Assembly (NCBI RefSeq): GCF_018129985.1
Contig: NZ_JAFCKT010000004.1
Coordinates: 424,984-488,983, forward strand
Reading direction: 5' to 3'
DNA length: 64,000 nt
Source: Bradyrhizobium sp. SZCCT0148
GTDB lineage: Bacteria; Pseudomonadota; Alphaproteobacteria; Rhizobiales; Xanthobacteraceae
A program made the position numbers and the translations under genes. A model generated the notes under the pieces. That model searched no databases, was not told where the DNA came from, and was given only the letters and a program-made list of their open reading frames with translations. Position 1 is the stretch's first letter. Each line of letters begins with the position of its first letter. Shown here piece after piece: positions 1 to 10,000 of this stretch.

Positions 1-1
1 G

Positions 2-163
2 TCGAAATCCACCGAGGTGCTGATCCACACCATGTACACGGAAGGCTTCGAGTTCTTCCGTTCCGGCTACGCCGCCGCGATCACGGTCGTCTTCCTGGTC
101 TTCGTTCTCGCCCTCACGCTGATTAAGTCGAGGCTCGCCGATCGCGGCGTGCATTACACATGA
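2..163 (+). CDS. Carbohydrate ABC transporter permease, C-terminal end (partial)
   Basis: Only the last 53 codons are present; the gene begins before the window. The translation ends in a hydrophobic final helix (VVFLVFVLALTLIKSRL) and a short cytoplasmic tail, as in the last membrane segment of MalF/UgpA-type permeases. Its TGA overlaps the ATG of the next permease by 4 bases (ATGA at 160-163), the usual arrangement for the paired membrane subunits of a CUT1-family importer. It presumably forms a heterodimer with that neighbour in the inner membrane. Family assignment rests mainly on context because so little of the protein is visible. Confidence 0.8.
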   Translation, partial: SKSTEVLIHTMYTEGFEFFRSGYAAAITVVFLVFVLALTLIKSRLADRGVHYT

Positions 164-996
164 ACAACGCGCATCCCATCCCGGTCCGGGCGATCCTTCG
201 CCATTTCCTGCTGATCGCAGGCGCCGCGGTCATGCTCGCGCCTTTCATCTGGATGATCTCGACCGCGTCGAAGCCGCAGACCGAGATCTTCTCCAGCGAG
301 CTGCACCTGATCCCGCACCAGTTCGCGCTGCGGGACAATTTGCGCGAAGCGTTCGCCAAGGCCAATCTGCTGCGCTTCCTGCTCAACGGCGTGATCGTCA
401 CGGTCTCGATCTTCGTGCTGCAGGTGATGGTGGCGCTGCCGGCGGCCTACGCACTCGCAAAACTCCGTTTCCTCGGCCGCGAGACGCTGTTTGCGCTGGT
501 GCTGTTCGGGATCCTGATCCCGCCGCAGGCGACCGCGATCCCCGTCTTCTTGCTGCTGCACGAGGCCGGTCTGCTCGACAGCTATGCCGCGCTCGTCCTG
601 CCCTTCACGATCTCGGTGTTCGGCATCTTCCTGATGCGCCAGTTCTTCAAGACCGTGCCGGACGATCTCGTCGATGCCGCGCGCATGGACGGCATCTCCG
701 AATTCGGCATCGTCTGGCAGGTGATGCTGCCGGCCGCGATCCCGGCCGTCACCGCATTCGGCATCTTCTCCGTGGTTGCGCACTGGAACGACTATTTCTG
801 GCCGCTGATCGTGCTCAACAGCGAGCAATTGCGCACGCCGCCGCTTGCGGTCGCCCATTTCCGCAACAACGAGGCCGGCACCAGCTACGGACCGCTGATG
901 GCCGCGGCGATGGTGATCATTGCCCCGCTCGTGATCGCTTTCCTCTTTGCCCAGCGCCGCTTCATCGAGGGCATCACCCTCACCGGGATCAAGTAA
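160..996 (+). CDS. Carbohydrate ABC transporter permease, MalG/UgpE type
   Basis: This 278-residue inner-membrane subunit has about six hydrophobic segments and the cytoplasmic EAA loop of ABC importers, here reading DAARMDGISEFGIVWQVMLP near residue 170, which docks on the ATPase. It follows the preceding permease with a 4-base overlap and is followed 29 bases later by the solute-binding protein, so the operon order is permease-permease-binding protein; the ATPase must lie upstream or elsewhere. The nearby GpdQ-like phosphodiesterase makes a glycerol-3-phosphate or glycerophosphodiester substrate (Ugp-like) plausible, but the substrate cannot be read from the permease itself. Confidence 0.9.
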   Translation: MNNAHPIPVRAILRHFLLIAGAAVMLAPFIWMISTASKPQTEIFSSELHLIPHQFALRDNLREAFAKANLLRFLLNGVIVTVSIFVLQVMVALPAAYALAKLRFLGRETLFALVLFGILIPPQATAIPVFLLLHEAGLLDSYAALVLPFTISVFGIFLMRQFFKTVPDDLVDAARMDGISEFGIVWQVMLPAAIPAVTAFGIFSVVAHWNDYFWPLIVLNSEQLRTPPLAVAHFRNNEAGTSYGPLMAAAMVIIAPLVIAFLFAQRRFIEGITLTGIK

Positions 997-1025
997 CCGA
1001 AACCACCTCAAACAGGAGACTATCC

Positions 1026-2306
1026 ATGCTGAAGTCGATCATCGCCGCGGCGGCTCTGTCGCTCGCGGCCGGCTCTGCGCTCGCGCAGACCAAGACCGAG
1101 ATCGTGATGCAGTATCCCTATCCGGAGCTGTTCACCGAGACCCACAAGCGCATCGCCGAGGAGTTCGCCAAGGTGCACCCGGAGATCAAGGTCACCATGC
1201 GCGCGCCTTACGAATCCTACGAGGACGCCACCCAGAAGGTGCTGCGCGAGGCCGTCACCAATCAGATGCCCGACGTGTCCTTCCAGGGCCTGAACCGCAT
1301 CCGCGTGCTGGTCGACAAGAACATCCCGGCCGAGCTCGGCGGCTACATCGCCGCCGAAAAGGATTTCGACAAGCAGGGCTTCCACCAGGCGATGTATGAC
1401 ATCGGCACCGCCGGCGGCAAGGTCTACGCCCTTCCGTTCGCGATCTCCCTGCCGATCGTCTACGTCAATCTCGACCTCGTGAAGCAGGCCGGCGGCGACG
1501 TGGACAATCTGCCCAAGAGCTGGGACGAACTGATCGCGCTCGCCAGGAAGATCAAGGCGCTCGGCAACGACACCAACGGCGTCACCTATGCCTGGGACAT
1601 CACCGGCAACTGGCTGTGGCAAGCCCCGGTCTTCGCGCGCGGCGGCACCATGCTCAATGCCGACGAGACCAAGGTCGCCTTCGACGGGCCGGAAGGCAAG
1701 TTCGCCATCAACACGATAGCGCGGCTCGTCAACGAGGGCGGCATGCCCAATCTCGACCAGCCGTCGATGCGCGCGGCGTTCGCGGCCGGCAAGACCGGCT
1801 TTCACATCACCTCGACTTCCGACCTCAACAAGGTCACCCAGATGACGGGCGGCAAGTTCGCGTTGAAGACGATCCCGTTCCCGGACGTGGCTTCCCCGAA
1901 CGGCAGGCTGCCGGCCGGCGGCAATGTCGTGCTGATCCTCGCCAAGGACAAGGCCAAGCGCGACGCCGCCTGGGAAGCGGTGAAGTTTTGGACCGGCGCC
2001 AAGGGCGCCGCGATCATGGCGGAGACCACCGGCTACATGCCGCCCAACAAGGTCGCCAACGAGGTCTATCTGAAGGACTTCTACGTCAAGAACCCCAACA
2101 ACTACACCGCGGTCGGCCAGCTCCCGCTGCTCACCAAATGGTACGCCTTCCCCGGCGACAACGGCCTGAAGATCACCGACGTGATCAAGGATCACCTCAA
2201 TTCGATCGTCTCGGGCGCCCGCGCCAGGGAGCCCGAGGCCGTCCTCGCCGACATGACCGCGGATGTGCAGAAGCTGCTGCCGAAGACCACCGGCGCCGCG
2301 CGCTGA
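1026..2306 (+). CDS. Extracellular solute-binding protein, family 1
   Basis: This 426-residue periplasmic receptor begins with a classical Sec signal peptide (hydrophobic residues 5-15, cleavage probably after ALA at 18-20). The body has features of cluster-B sugar or glycerol-phosphate binding proteins: an early YPELFTETHKRIAEEFAKVH segment, WDELIALARKIKA near residue 165 and a late WEAVKFWTGAKG segment. It would deliver substrate to the two permeases encoded immediately upstream. An AGGAG ribosome site (1013-1018) precedes the ATG. The stop codon lies inside the first unit of a 48-bp tandem duplication, so the last codons and stop are repeated downstream. Ugp-type specificity is an inference from the neighbouring phosphodiesterase. 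Confidence 0.9.
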   Translation: MLKSIIAAAALSLAAGSALAQTKTEIVMQYPYPELFTETHKRIAEEFAKVHPEIKVTMRAPYESYEDATQKVLREAVTNQMPDVSFQGLNRIRVLVDKNIPAELGGYIAAEKDFDKQGFHQAMYDIGTAGGKVYALPFAISLPIVYVNLDLVKQAGGDVDNLPKSWDELIALARKIKALGNDTNGVTYAWDITGNWLWQAPVFARGGTMLNADETKVAFDGPEGKFAINTIARLVNEGGMPNLDQPSMRAAFAAGKTGFHITSTSDLNKVTQMTGGKFALKTIPFPDVASPNGRLPAGGNVVLILAKDKAKRDAAWEAVKFWTGAKGAAIMAETTGYMPPNKVANEVYLKDFYVKNPNNYTAVGQLPLLTKWYAFPGDNGLKITDVIKDHLNSIVSGARAREPEAVLADMTADVQKLLPKTTGAAR

Positions 2307-2393
2307 GCCCACAACGCCTGCCAATCACGGGGCGCCACCGGCGCCGCGCGCTGAGCCCACAACGCCTGCCAATCACGGGGCGCCACCGGCGCC
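2287..2393 (+). repeat. 48-bp tandem duplication, 2.2 copies, across a stop codon
   Basis: Two identical 48-bp units (2287-2334, 2335-2382) are followed by the first 11 bases of a third. Each unit carries the last codons and TGA of the binding-protein gene. At the end, GGGGCGCC (2377-2384) and GGCGCCCC (2388-2395) form a perfect 8-bp stem with a 3-base loop; the junction of the first two units makes a shorter version. There is no T-run, so it looks more like an mRNA-stabilising or attenuating hairpin between receptor and phosphodiesterase than an intrinsic terminator. Confidence 0.9.
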
Positions 2394-2419
2394 CCGTGCC
2401 GCAGGAACGGGAAAGAACG

Positions 2420-3244
2420 ATGAAGCTGATTCACTTGAGCGACATTCACCTGACGGCGCCCGGCGCAACCATCGGCGGGCGCGATCCGCGCGCCAATTTC
2501 GAACGGGCGCTGGCGCATGCCCTGAAGGATCACCACGACGCCGAGTTGATGGTGATCACCGGTGATCTCTCGGATTGGGGCGATGCCGCCGACTATCACT
2601 GGCTGAAGCAACAGCTCGACGAATATCCGCTGCCGGTCCGGCTGTGCATCGGCAACCATGACCGGCGCGCTGCCTTCCTGAGCGTCTTCCCCGACCTCGC
2701 CGACGACAACGGCTTCGTCCAGGGCATCCACGACACCGTCGCCGGTCGCTGCCTGTTCCTCGACACCGCTCATCCGGACACGCATGCCGGCCGCTATTGC
2801 GACGAGCGCCTCGGCTGGCTCGAGGCACGGCTTGCCGAGCATGGCGGGCCATTCCTGCTGTTCATGCATCACAACCCGATGCCGGTGCATCTGGCGCCGC
2901 TCGACCAGATCCGCCTGCTCGACGACGCACCGTTCCGGCGTCTCGTCGGCCGCAACCGGTCGAAGATCCGTCACGTCTTCTTCGGGCATTGTCATCTGCC
3001 GCTGGCCGGTTCGGTCGCTGGCGTGCCCGTCTCGTCGCTGCGCGGCACCAATCATGCAAGCTATCCCCTGTTCTCGGAGACCAAGCTGCTGAGCGCGTCC
3101 GACCTGCCGCAATCCTATGGCGTGGTGTTTTTCGGAGAAGACTATGTGACCGTGCACATGGTGGAGTACGGCTACGATGGTCCGATCCGCATCGAAGGCT
3201 CGCCCGACTATCAGGCCTGGGATCGCGAGACCATGGTGCGGTGA
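2420..3244 (+). CDS. Metallophosphoesterase, GpdQ/CpdA-type cyclic or glycerophosphodiesterase
   Basis: This 274-residue cytoplasmic enzyme has every metal-binding block of the calcineurin-like phosphodiesterases in order: LSDIHL (D7, H9), GDLSDWG, GNHDRR, FMHHNP and GHCHLPL. Length and block spacing match GpdQ-type glycerophosphodiesterases and CpdA-type cyclic-nucleotide phosphodiesterases. The start chosen is the ATG that directly precedes KLIHLSDIH, with GGGAAAG upstream; longer in-frame readings run through the 48-bp repeat and into the binding-protein region in another frame. Standing last in an ABC importer operon, it probably hydrolyses the imported diester (for example glycerophosphodiesters to glycerol-3-phosphate). 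The exact substrate is inferred. Confidence 0.85.
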   Translation: MKLIHLSDIHLTAPGATIGGRDPRANFERALAHALKDHHDAELMVITGDLSDWGDAADYHWLKQQLDEYPLPVRLCIGNHDRRAAFLSVFPDLADDNGFVQGIHDTVAGRCLFLDTAHPDTHAGRYCDERLGWLEARLAEHGGPFLLFMHHNPMPVHLAPLDQIRLLDDAPFRRLVGRNRSKIRHVFFGHCHLPLAGSVAGVPVSSLRGTNHASYPLFSETKLLSASDLPQSYGVVFFGEDYVTVHMVEYGYDGPIRIEGSPDYQAWDRETMVR

Positions 3245-3606
3245 CCGGCGAGCGCCGCCGGACGCTCTGGGCCGTCAAAAGTCAGCAAGACAGACCGCCG
3301 CCACGGGGGCTGGGGGGTGGGTGGCGGCGGTCCTGCAAACGGTGACAAAGTAGGCATGCGGACAACCACTCTGTACGCCGTCGGCTCAGGGACCATATCA
3401 AATCGTGTTCAGCCGGCGCACTCGTATAAACGTGCTAGTCCATGTGCACCTTGTGCCGCGTGTTTGTAGGAGCGGCGTCACTCCCTCACGGACGCCGCAT
3501 CCACCGCACGACGGCATTCCCGCCAGGGGTCACAAGCCGCCGACCCCATTCGAGATGACAGACTTCCGCTGTGCGCTGGCAAGCCCGGCGCTTATGAGGA
3601 CACGCC
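3245..3606. other. Intergenic region between convergent genes with one strong hairpin
   Basis: I see no convincing gene in these 362 bases. An 11-bp perfect inverted repeat (3294-3304 and 3321-3331, ACCGCCGCCAC/GTGGCGGCGGT) encloses a G-rich 16-base loop and lies between the converging ends of the phosphodiesterase and transglutaminase genes, where a bidirectional transcription end would be expected. No T-run follows on either strand. The rest, to 3606, shows no clear structure. Confidence 0.6.
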
Positions 3607-4485
3607 CTACTCCAACAACAGCACGTCGACGGCGACGCCGAGCTTCTGCTTCGGCGAGCCGACGATGATGCCGTCGACCGGCGAGACGTCGGAGAAGTCT
3701 CGCCCGACCGCAAGCACGATATGGTCGTTGGCGATCAAGAGATCGTTGGTCGGATCGAAATCGACCCAGCCAAGCTCCGCCCCGCACCACAGCGACACCC
3801 AGGCATGCGTGGCATCGGCGCCTTGCAGGCGCGGCTGGCCGGCCGGCGGAATCGTGCGCAGATATCCGCTGACATAGGCCGCCGGCAGGCCCAGCCCGCG
3901 CAGCCCTGCGATCATCACATGGGCAAAGTCCTGGCAGACGCCGTGTCGCTTGTCGAAAACCTCGTCCAGCGGCGTCGAGATCACCGTGGCCTTGGGATCA
4001 TAGCGAAACTCGGTGTGGATGCGATGCATGAGATCGACCGCACCCTCGAGGACGCCCGCGCCCGGTGCGAAGCTCGTCGCCGCATAGGCGCTGACGGGAC
4101 GCAGCATCGGCACGAGTGGACTCGCGAAGACATAACCGACCGGCGAGGACGGCCCGAGGCTGGTGGCCTCGAAGGCGATGTCGCGGATGCTCTCCCAGGA
4201 CGGGCTGACGGCGTCGCGCGCCTGCGGCTTACGCGACACCGAGACACGCGAACGCGAGTCGATGCGCAAATTGCGATGCGCGGCCTCGATCACGATGCTC
4301 TCCGTCAGCGTGCCGAAGAAGTCGCGGCGGACGTTGCGCTCGGAGGGCCTCGGACGGATCTCGACCTTGTGCGAGATCAGTTCCTGGCCGCCGCCGCTCC
4401 GCGGCTCCAGCCGCAGCGTGCAGCGGGCGAAGCTGACGGCATTCTCGTACTCGTAGGTGGTGACGTGCCTGATGTCGTAGATCAC
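3607..4485 (-). CDS. Transglutaminase-like cysteine peptidase/transferase
   Basis: The 292-residue protein has an N-terminal beta domain (transglutaminase N region, starting IYDIRHVTTYEYENAV) and a transglutaminase core at about 150-250. The catalytic triad is visible: Cys184 in HGVCQDFAH, His227 in ATHAWVS, and Asp242/244 in VDFDPTND. Bacterial members usually act as thiol peptidases or amide-bond transferases, not mammalian-type cross-linkers. Its start overlaps the stop of the upstream ATP-grasp/alpha-E gene by 4 bases (4482-4485), so the two are translationally coupled. It is the last gene of a three-gene minus-strand cassette. No signal peptide is seen, so the site is probably cytoplasmic. 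The substrate is unknown. Confidence 0.9.
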   Translation of the reverse strand: MIYDIRHVTTYEYENAVSFARCTLRLEPRSGGGQELISHKVEIRPRPSERNVRRDFFGTLTESIVIEAAHRNLRIDSRSRVSVSRKPQARDAVSPSWESIRDIAFEATSLGPSSPVGYVFASPLVPMLRPVSAYAATSFAPGAGVLEGAVDLMHRIHTEFRYDPKATVISTPLDEVFDKRHGVCQDFAHVMIAGLRGLGLPAAYVSGYLRTIPPAGQPRLQGADATHAWVSLWCGAELGWVDFDPTNDLLIANDHIVLAVGRDFSDVSPVDGIIVGSPKQKLGVAVDVLLLE

Positions 4486-7004
4486 GCCAGCCCCGTCAGC
4501 TTTTCCGGCCGGCTGGCATTGGTTCCGTGCGGGAAGTAATGCAGCCCGATCGCGTCGGCGAGGCTGAGCAGATCCTGCTCCAGCGCGAACAGGGTCCTGA
4601 CTTCGAGTGTCTCGGCTTCGGCGGTGGTCAGCATCGCCCGAACCGCCAGCGCAAGCCGCTGCGGCCGCTCGATCAGGCCATGCTCCTTCAGGCTGGGCAA
4701 TGCTGCGATATGCTCGTTCAGCGTCGTCACCTGGAATGCCACCGAGCGCGGATTGTAGGGATCGAGCACCGCGAGGTCGCGCACCGGGGCCAGGATCGGC
4801 GCCAGCAGATAGCGCGAGCGATAGGTGATTTGGGAATCCACCAGCGTCAGCAGGATGTCGAGATCCTCGTCCCCGGCCTCGTCATAGGCGAACTGCCGGG
4901 CGAAGCGCGTCGTGTTGATGGCGCGCTCGGCGCGGCGGCCGACATCGAGGAAACGCCAGCCGGCAGCGCGATTCATGTTTTCCTGCGCAAGACCCGCGAA
5001 GCTCGCAAGCTCCTGCAAGGTCAGCTCGGCCACACTCAGCACGCTGTCGTCGTCTTCGACCTCGTAGGAGAGCCGGTCGGCCATTTCGGTGATGACCTGC
5101 CAGGCATCGGGCGACAGCCGCTCGCGCAAGGAGGTCGCCGTGCGCTGAGCCGCACGCACCAGCGACAACGCCGAGCCCGGCTGCTCCGTGCTCTGCAACG
5201 CCTCGGCGGCAATGCGCCCGGGTGTCGCGCGGGAGGCTTGCGAGATCGCGCCCCAGGCCACGAGCAGGCGCTGGATTCGTTCGGCCGATTGCAGTGAGGC
5301 CGCGGTGCCCTTGTTCGGGCCGCTTGGCGAGCCCACCGCCCGCACCAGCCGCAGCGTCGCCTCGGCGCGCTCGAGATAGCGGCCGAGCCAGAACAGATTG
5401 TCGGCGGCACGGCTCGGCAGAACGCCGGCGATGCGGCGGATCCGCACCTTGTCGGTCGCCGGCAGCAGCGACGCGGTCGAGACCTTCTTCTCCGAGACCA
5501 CCCAGACATCGGCGGCGCGTGCGCCGTCGCCCATCGACACGGCGCGCGCATCCGGCTGCTCGGCGATCCGGCAGAAGCCGCCGGGCATGATGGCCCAGCC
5601 GTCCGGCGTCGCGGCGGCAAACACGCGCAGCACGAAGGGACGTGGCGTGAGCTGCCCGTGCTCCCACACCGGCATGGTGGAGAGACGCACCACCTCCTGG
5701 CCGACATAATCCATGCCGCGCGCGCTGATGGCATCGATCAGGCGCTGACGCCCGGCGGCGTCGAGCTCGCTGGCAAGCACCGGGCCGTTGCTGTCGAAGC
5801 CGGTCACGCCGCGCCGGTAGGCGCCTTCGATCGCGACCTCGTCGAGCCGCGACAACACCTCGTCACGCGCGGATTTCTGACCGCACCACCAGGTCGCGAT
5901 GTGCGGCATCTTCAGCTCTTCGCCAAGCAGGCGGCGGCTGAGCGCCGGCAGGAAGCCGAGCAGCGCCCGCGCCTCCAGCACGCCCGAGCCCGGCATGTTG
6001 GCGACGACGACACCGTCCTTGCGCAGCACGTCGATCAGGCCGGGCACGCCGAGGTGGGAGGAGGCATCGAGCTCGAGCGGATCGAGCGAATTGGAATCGA
6101 CCCGGCGCAGCAGTACGTCGAGCCGCTTCAGCCCCGCGACCGTGCGGATGTGGATGCGATTGTCGCTGACCGCCAGATCGTCGCCCTCGACCAGCAGGAA
6201 GCCGAGATAGCGCGCCAGCGTCGCGTGCTCGAAATAGGTCTCGCTGAAACTGCCCGGCGTGAGCACGCCGATCCGCGGCTCGTCGCGATCGGCGCGGGCG
6301 CGAAGACTGTCGCGGAACGCCTCGAAGAACGGCGCGACGCGCGGCACGTTCATCGACTTGTAGAGGTCGGAGAAGGCGCGCGACAGCACCAGGCGGTTTT
6401 CCAGCGCATAGCCCGCGCCCGACGGCGCCTGCGTGCGGTCGCCGAGCACCCACCAGCGGCCGTCGGGCCCGCGCCCGACATCCGCGGCATAGAGCGAGAG
6501 GTAGCGCCCGCCCGGCGGCGGCACGCCACAGACGGGACGGAGATATTCGGGGCTGCCGGCGATCGCGCCCGCAGGCAGCGCGCCTTCGGCGACCAGCCGT
6601 CCCTCGCCGTAGATGTCGCGCAGCACGCGCTCGAGCAGCTCGGCGCGCTGGGTAATGCCGGCGCAGAGCTGCTTCCAGTCGGCCTCGTCGATCAGGAGCG
6701 GCAGATGACTGAGCGACCACGGTCGGTCGGCGCTGTCGCCGGGCGCGCGGTAGGTGACGCCGGCCTCGCGGAGGTGGCGGTCGGCCATGCCGAAGCGCCG
6801 CTCGACCTCATCGGTCGCAAGCGCACCGAAGGCCTCGAAGAAGCGGTTCCAGACCGGTCGCGGGACGCCGTCGGCGGCCAGGAATTCGTCAGGAATGCCG
6901 GGCAGGCGGCGATAGTCGCGAACCCATTGCGCGAGCCGGCGCTGGCCCTCACGCTGGCTTTGCGCCTTACTCGCCTTGTCCTGTTCGGCTGCGCCCTCGC
7001 CCAT
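4482..7004 (-). CDS. Circularly permuted ATP-grasp and alpha-E domain fusion
   Basis: This 840-residue protein joins two modules. Residues about 45-520 match the circularly permuted ATP-grasp family (former DUF404/DUF407), with RPVWNRFFEAF near 49, LLIDEADWKQL near 103, a GVLTPG segment near 246 and AIMPGGFCRI near 471. Residues about 525-830 are an alpha-helical alpha-E domain (former DUF403), beginning LPSRAADNLFWLGRYLERAE. ATP-grasp enzymes ligate carboxylates to amines through acyl phosphates. Comparative genomics of this family links it to transglutaminase-like peptidases, suggesting synthesis and cleavage of a peptide tag or small amide metabolite. Elsewhere the two modules are often separate genes. 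It lies between the two transglutaminases, overlapping one by 4 bases and 27 bases from the other. Confidence 0.9.
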   Translation of the reverse strand: MGEGAAEQDKASKAQSQREGQRRLAQWVRDYRRLPGIPDEFLAADGVPRPVWNRFFEAFGALATDEVERRFGMADRHLREAGVTYRAPGDSADRPWSLSHLPLLIDEADWKQLCAGITQRAELLERVLRDIYGEGRLVAEGALPAGAIAGSPEYLRPVCGVPPPGGRYLSLYAADVGRGPDGRWWVLGDRTQAPSGAGYALENRLVLSRAFSDLYKSMNVPRVAPFFEAFRDSLRARADRDEPRIGVLTPGSFSETYFEHATLARYLGFLLVEGDDLAVSDNRIHIRTVAGLKRLDVLLRRVDSNSLDPLELDASSHLGVPGLIDVLRKDGVVVANMPGSGVLEARALLGFLPALSRRLLGEELKMPHIATWWCGQKSARDEVLSRLDEVAIEGAYRRGVTGFDSNGPVLASELDAAGRQRLIDAISARGMDYVGQEVVRLSTMPVWEHGQLTPRPFVLRVFAAATPDGWAIMPGGFCRIAEQPDARAVSMGDGARAADVWVVSEKKVSTASLLPATDKVRIRRIAGVLPSRAADNLFWLGRYLERAEATLRLVRAVGSPSGPNKGTAASLQSAERIQRLLVAWGAISQASRATPGRIAAEALQSTEQPGSALSLVRAAQRTATSLRERLSPDAWQVITEMADRLSYEVEDDDSVLSVAELTLQELASFAGLAQENMNRAAGWRFLDVGRRAERAINTTRFARQFAYDEAGDEDLDILLTLVDSQITYRSRYLLAPILAPVRDLAVLDPYNPRSVAFQVTTLNEHIAALPSLKEHGLIERPQRLALAVRAMLTTAEAETLEVRTLFALEQDLLSLADAIGLHYFPHGTNASRPEKLTGLA

Positions 7005-7031
7005 GCGCCTCTCCCTGCCCCACCATCATAC

Positions 7032-10000
7032 TCATTGCAGGAGCGGGGTCCGCAAGTCGAGGGTCAGCGGAAACTCATTTGTGCGTTCCTCGGGCGGCGG
7101 CTGCATTGGCCCCGGCGTGTGGCCGTGGTCCTGGAAGCGCGCCAGCCGCCGCGCCTCGGCCTCATAGGTGTTGACCGGCTTGGTGTCGTAGTTGCGCCCG
7201 CCGGGATGGGCGACGTGGTAGACGCAGCCGCCGAGCGAGCGGCCGTTCCAGGTATCGATGAGATCAAAGGTCAGGGGCGCGTGCACCGGAATGGTCGGGT
7301 GCAGGCCGGAGGCCGGCTGCCAGGCCTTGAAGCGGACCCCGGCCACGGCCTCGGCGGAGCGGCCGGTCGAGGTCATCGGCAGGCGGCGGCCGTTGCAGGT
7401 GACGATGTGACGGCCCTCGACGAAGCCTTCCGCCTTGACCTGGAGCCGCTCGACCGAGCTATCGACATAACGCACGGTGCCGCCGGCCGAGCCCTCCTCG
7501 CCGAGCACGTGCCAAGGCTCCAGCGCCTGGCGCAATTCGAGCGTCACGCCGCCCTGATGGACACGGCCGAAGGCGGGAAAGCGGAATTCAAGCTGGGCCA
7601 GATACCATTCCGGCTCGAACGGATAGCCGGAGCTCTTGAGCTCCGAGAGCACGTCCTGAAAATCTTCCCAGATGAAATGCGGCAGCATGAAGCGGTCGTG
7701 CAGCGCGGTGCCCCAGCGCACGAACTTGCCCTGCTGAGGCTCGCGCCAGAATTTTGCGATCAGCGCGCGGATCAGGAGCTGCTGCGCCAGCGACATGCGC
7801 GGATCCGGCGGCATTTCGAGCGCGCGGAATTCGACCAGGCCAAGGCGGCCGGTGGGACCATCCGGCGAATAGAGCTTGTCGATGCAGATCTCGGCGCGGT
7901 GAGTGTTGCCGGTGATGTCGACGAGCAAATGCCGGAACAGCCGGTCAACCAGCCACAGCGGCACCTGGTAGCCCGGCGGCGGCACGTGCGAGAGCGCGAT
8001 CTCGAGCTCGTACATGCTGTCGTGCCGGGCCTCGTCGAGGCGCGGCGCCTGGCTGGTCGGACCGATGAACAGGCCGGAGAAGAAATAGGACAGCGACGGA
8101 TGCCGCTGCCAGTACAGCACGAGGCTCTTGAGCAGATCGGGCCGGCGCAGGAACGGCGAGTCCTGCGGGCTCGAGCCGCCGATCACGACGTGATTGCCGC
8201 CACCGGTGCCGGTGTGGCGGCCGTCGACCAGGAAGCGGTTGGCGCCGAGCCGCACCTTGCCGGCATCCTCATAGAGGCCGGTGGTGATCTCGACCGCCTC
8301 GCGCCAGCTTGACGCCGGCTGGATGTTGATCTCGAGGACGCCGGGATCCGGCGTGACCTTGATGACCTCGATGCGCGGATCGAACGGCGGCGCATAGCCC
8401 TCGACATGGACCTGGAGCTGCATCTCCTCGGCCGTGGCCTCGACCGCCGCGATCATCTCGAGATAATCCTCGATACGCTCGACCGGCGGCATGAAGGCGC
8501 AGATCACGCCATCGCGGACCTCGATCGACAGCGCAGTGCGGACGGGGACGGTCGTGTTGAGCTTCTCGGACGCGACGCGCGGCGGTGCCTTCGGGCGCTC
8601 CGGCAGCGTGAACACCGGCAGCTTGCCGCGCGCCTCCATCGGATCCTGCTCGACGATGTAGGGATATTCGCTCGGCGGAACGTAGCCGAGCGAATTGATC
8701 GGCAAGCGCAGGCCGAGCGGGGAATCGCCCGGCACCAGGAACAGATGGTTGCGCCGGAGTTGCCAGCGTTCGCTGCGCCAGCGTGGCGGCGCGTTCCAGC
8801 GCTGCACCGGCAGCACGAAGCCGCGCGGCGCGCGGAGGCCCTGATCGAACACCCGCGCCATGCGCGCGCGTTCCTCCGGATTGGACAATTTGGAATCGGA
8901 GGGATCGACGTTGAGAGGAAGCTCGGCCTCCTTCAGCAGCCAATAGGCGGTGTCCTCATAGGCCGGAATGATGTAGCCGGGATCGAGCCCGAGCCGGGCC
9001 GCCGTGCCCTCCATGAAATCCTCGGCGTCCTCGACCTGGGCGCGCCGTGGATTCTCGATGCTGGCGATGAGGTCTGCGTTCTTCCAGACCGGCACGCCGT
9101 CCTTGCGCCAATAAAGGCCGAAGGCCCAGCGCGGCAGGCTCTCGCCCGGATACCATTTGCCCTGACCGTAGTGCAGTAGCCCACCCGCTCCGAAGCGTGT
9201 GCGCAGACGGCGGATCAGATCGTCGGCGAGCGCGCGCTTGGTGGGACCGACGGCCTCGGTATTCCATTCGGCAGCTTCGAGATCGTCGACCGAGACGAAG
9301 GTGGGTTCACCGCCCATGGTGAGCCGCACGTCCTGCGCGGCGAGATCGCCATCCACCAGCTCACCGAGATCGTTGAGCCGCGTCCAGGAATCATCCGAAA
9401 ACGGCTTGGTGATGCGCGGCGCCTCGCGGATGCGCTTGACGCTCATGTCGAAATCGAACTCGACCTCGGCAAAGCCGGCACCGCCGGAGATCGGCGCGGC
9501 GGAGCGATAATGCGGCGTGGCGGCAACCGGGATGTGTCCCTCCCCCGCGAGCATGCCGGAGGTCGCGTCGAACCCAATCCAGCCCGCGCCCGGCAGGTAG
9601 ACCTCGGCCCAGGCATGCAGATCGGTGAAATCGTTCTCGACCTCGGGCGGCCCCTCGATCGGATCGATGTCGGGACGGATCTGGATCAGATAGCCGGAGA
9701 CGAAGCGCGCGGCGAGACCGAGATGACGGAAGGTCTGGATCAGGAGCCACGCGGAGTCGCGGCACGAGCCGGCCGCGGAGGTGAGCGTCTCCTCCGGCGT
9801 CTGCACGCCCGGCTCCATGCGGATGACGTAGCTGATCTTCTGCTGCAACTGCCTGTTGAGATCGACCAGGAAATTGACCGTGTTCGGGGCTTCGCGCGGG
9901 ATCGAGGCGAGATACTTTGCGAAGGCAGGATCGGGCTTGATGGTCTCCAGATAAGGCGCCAGCTCCGTTTTCAGATCCTTCGGATAGTCGAACGGAAAGC

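Noticed and set aside
2287..2393. Possible CRISPR-like direct repeats
   Set aside because: The units are adjacent with no spacers and only about two copies, so it is a simple tandem duplication.
5658..8312. Very long plus-strand open frame antisense to the ATP-grasp and transglutaminase genes
   Set aside because: Composition is Arg/His/Gln-rich without any recognisable domain, while the minus-strand genes under it have intact catalytic motifs. It is a shadow frame of GC-rich DNA.
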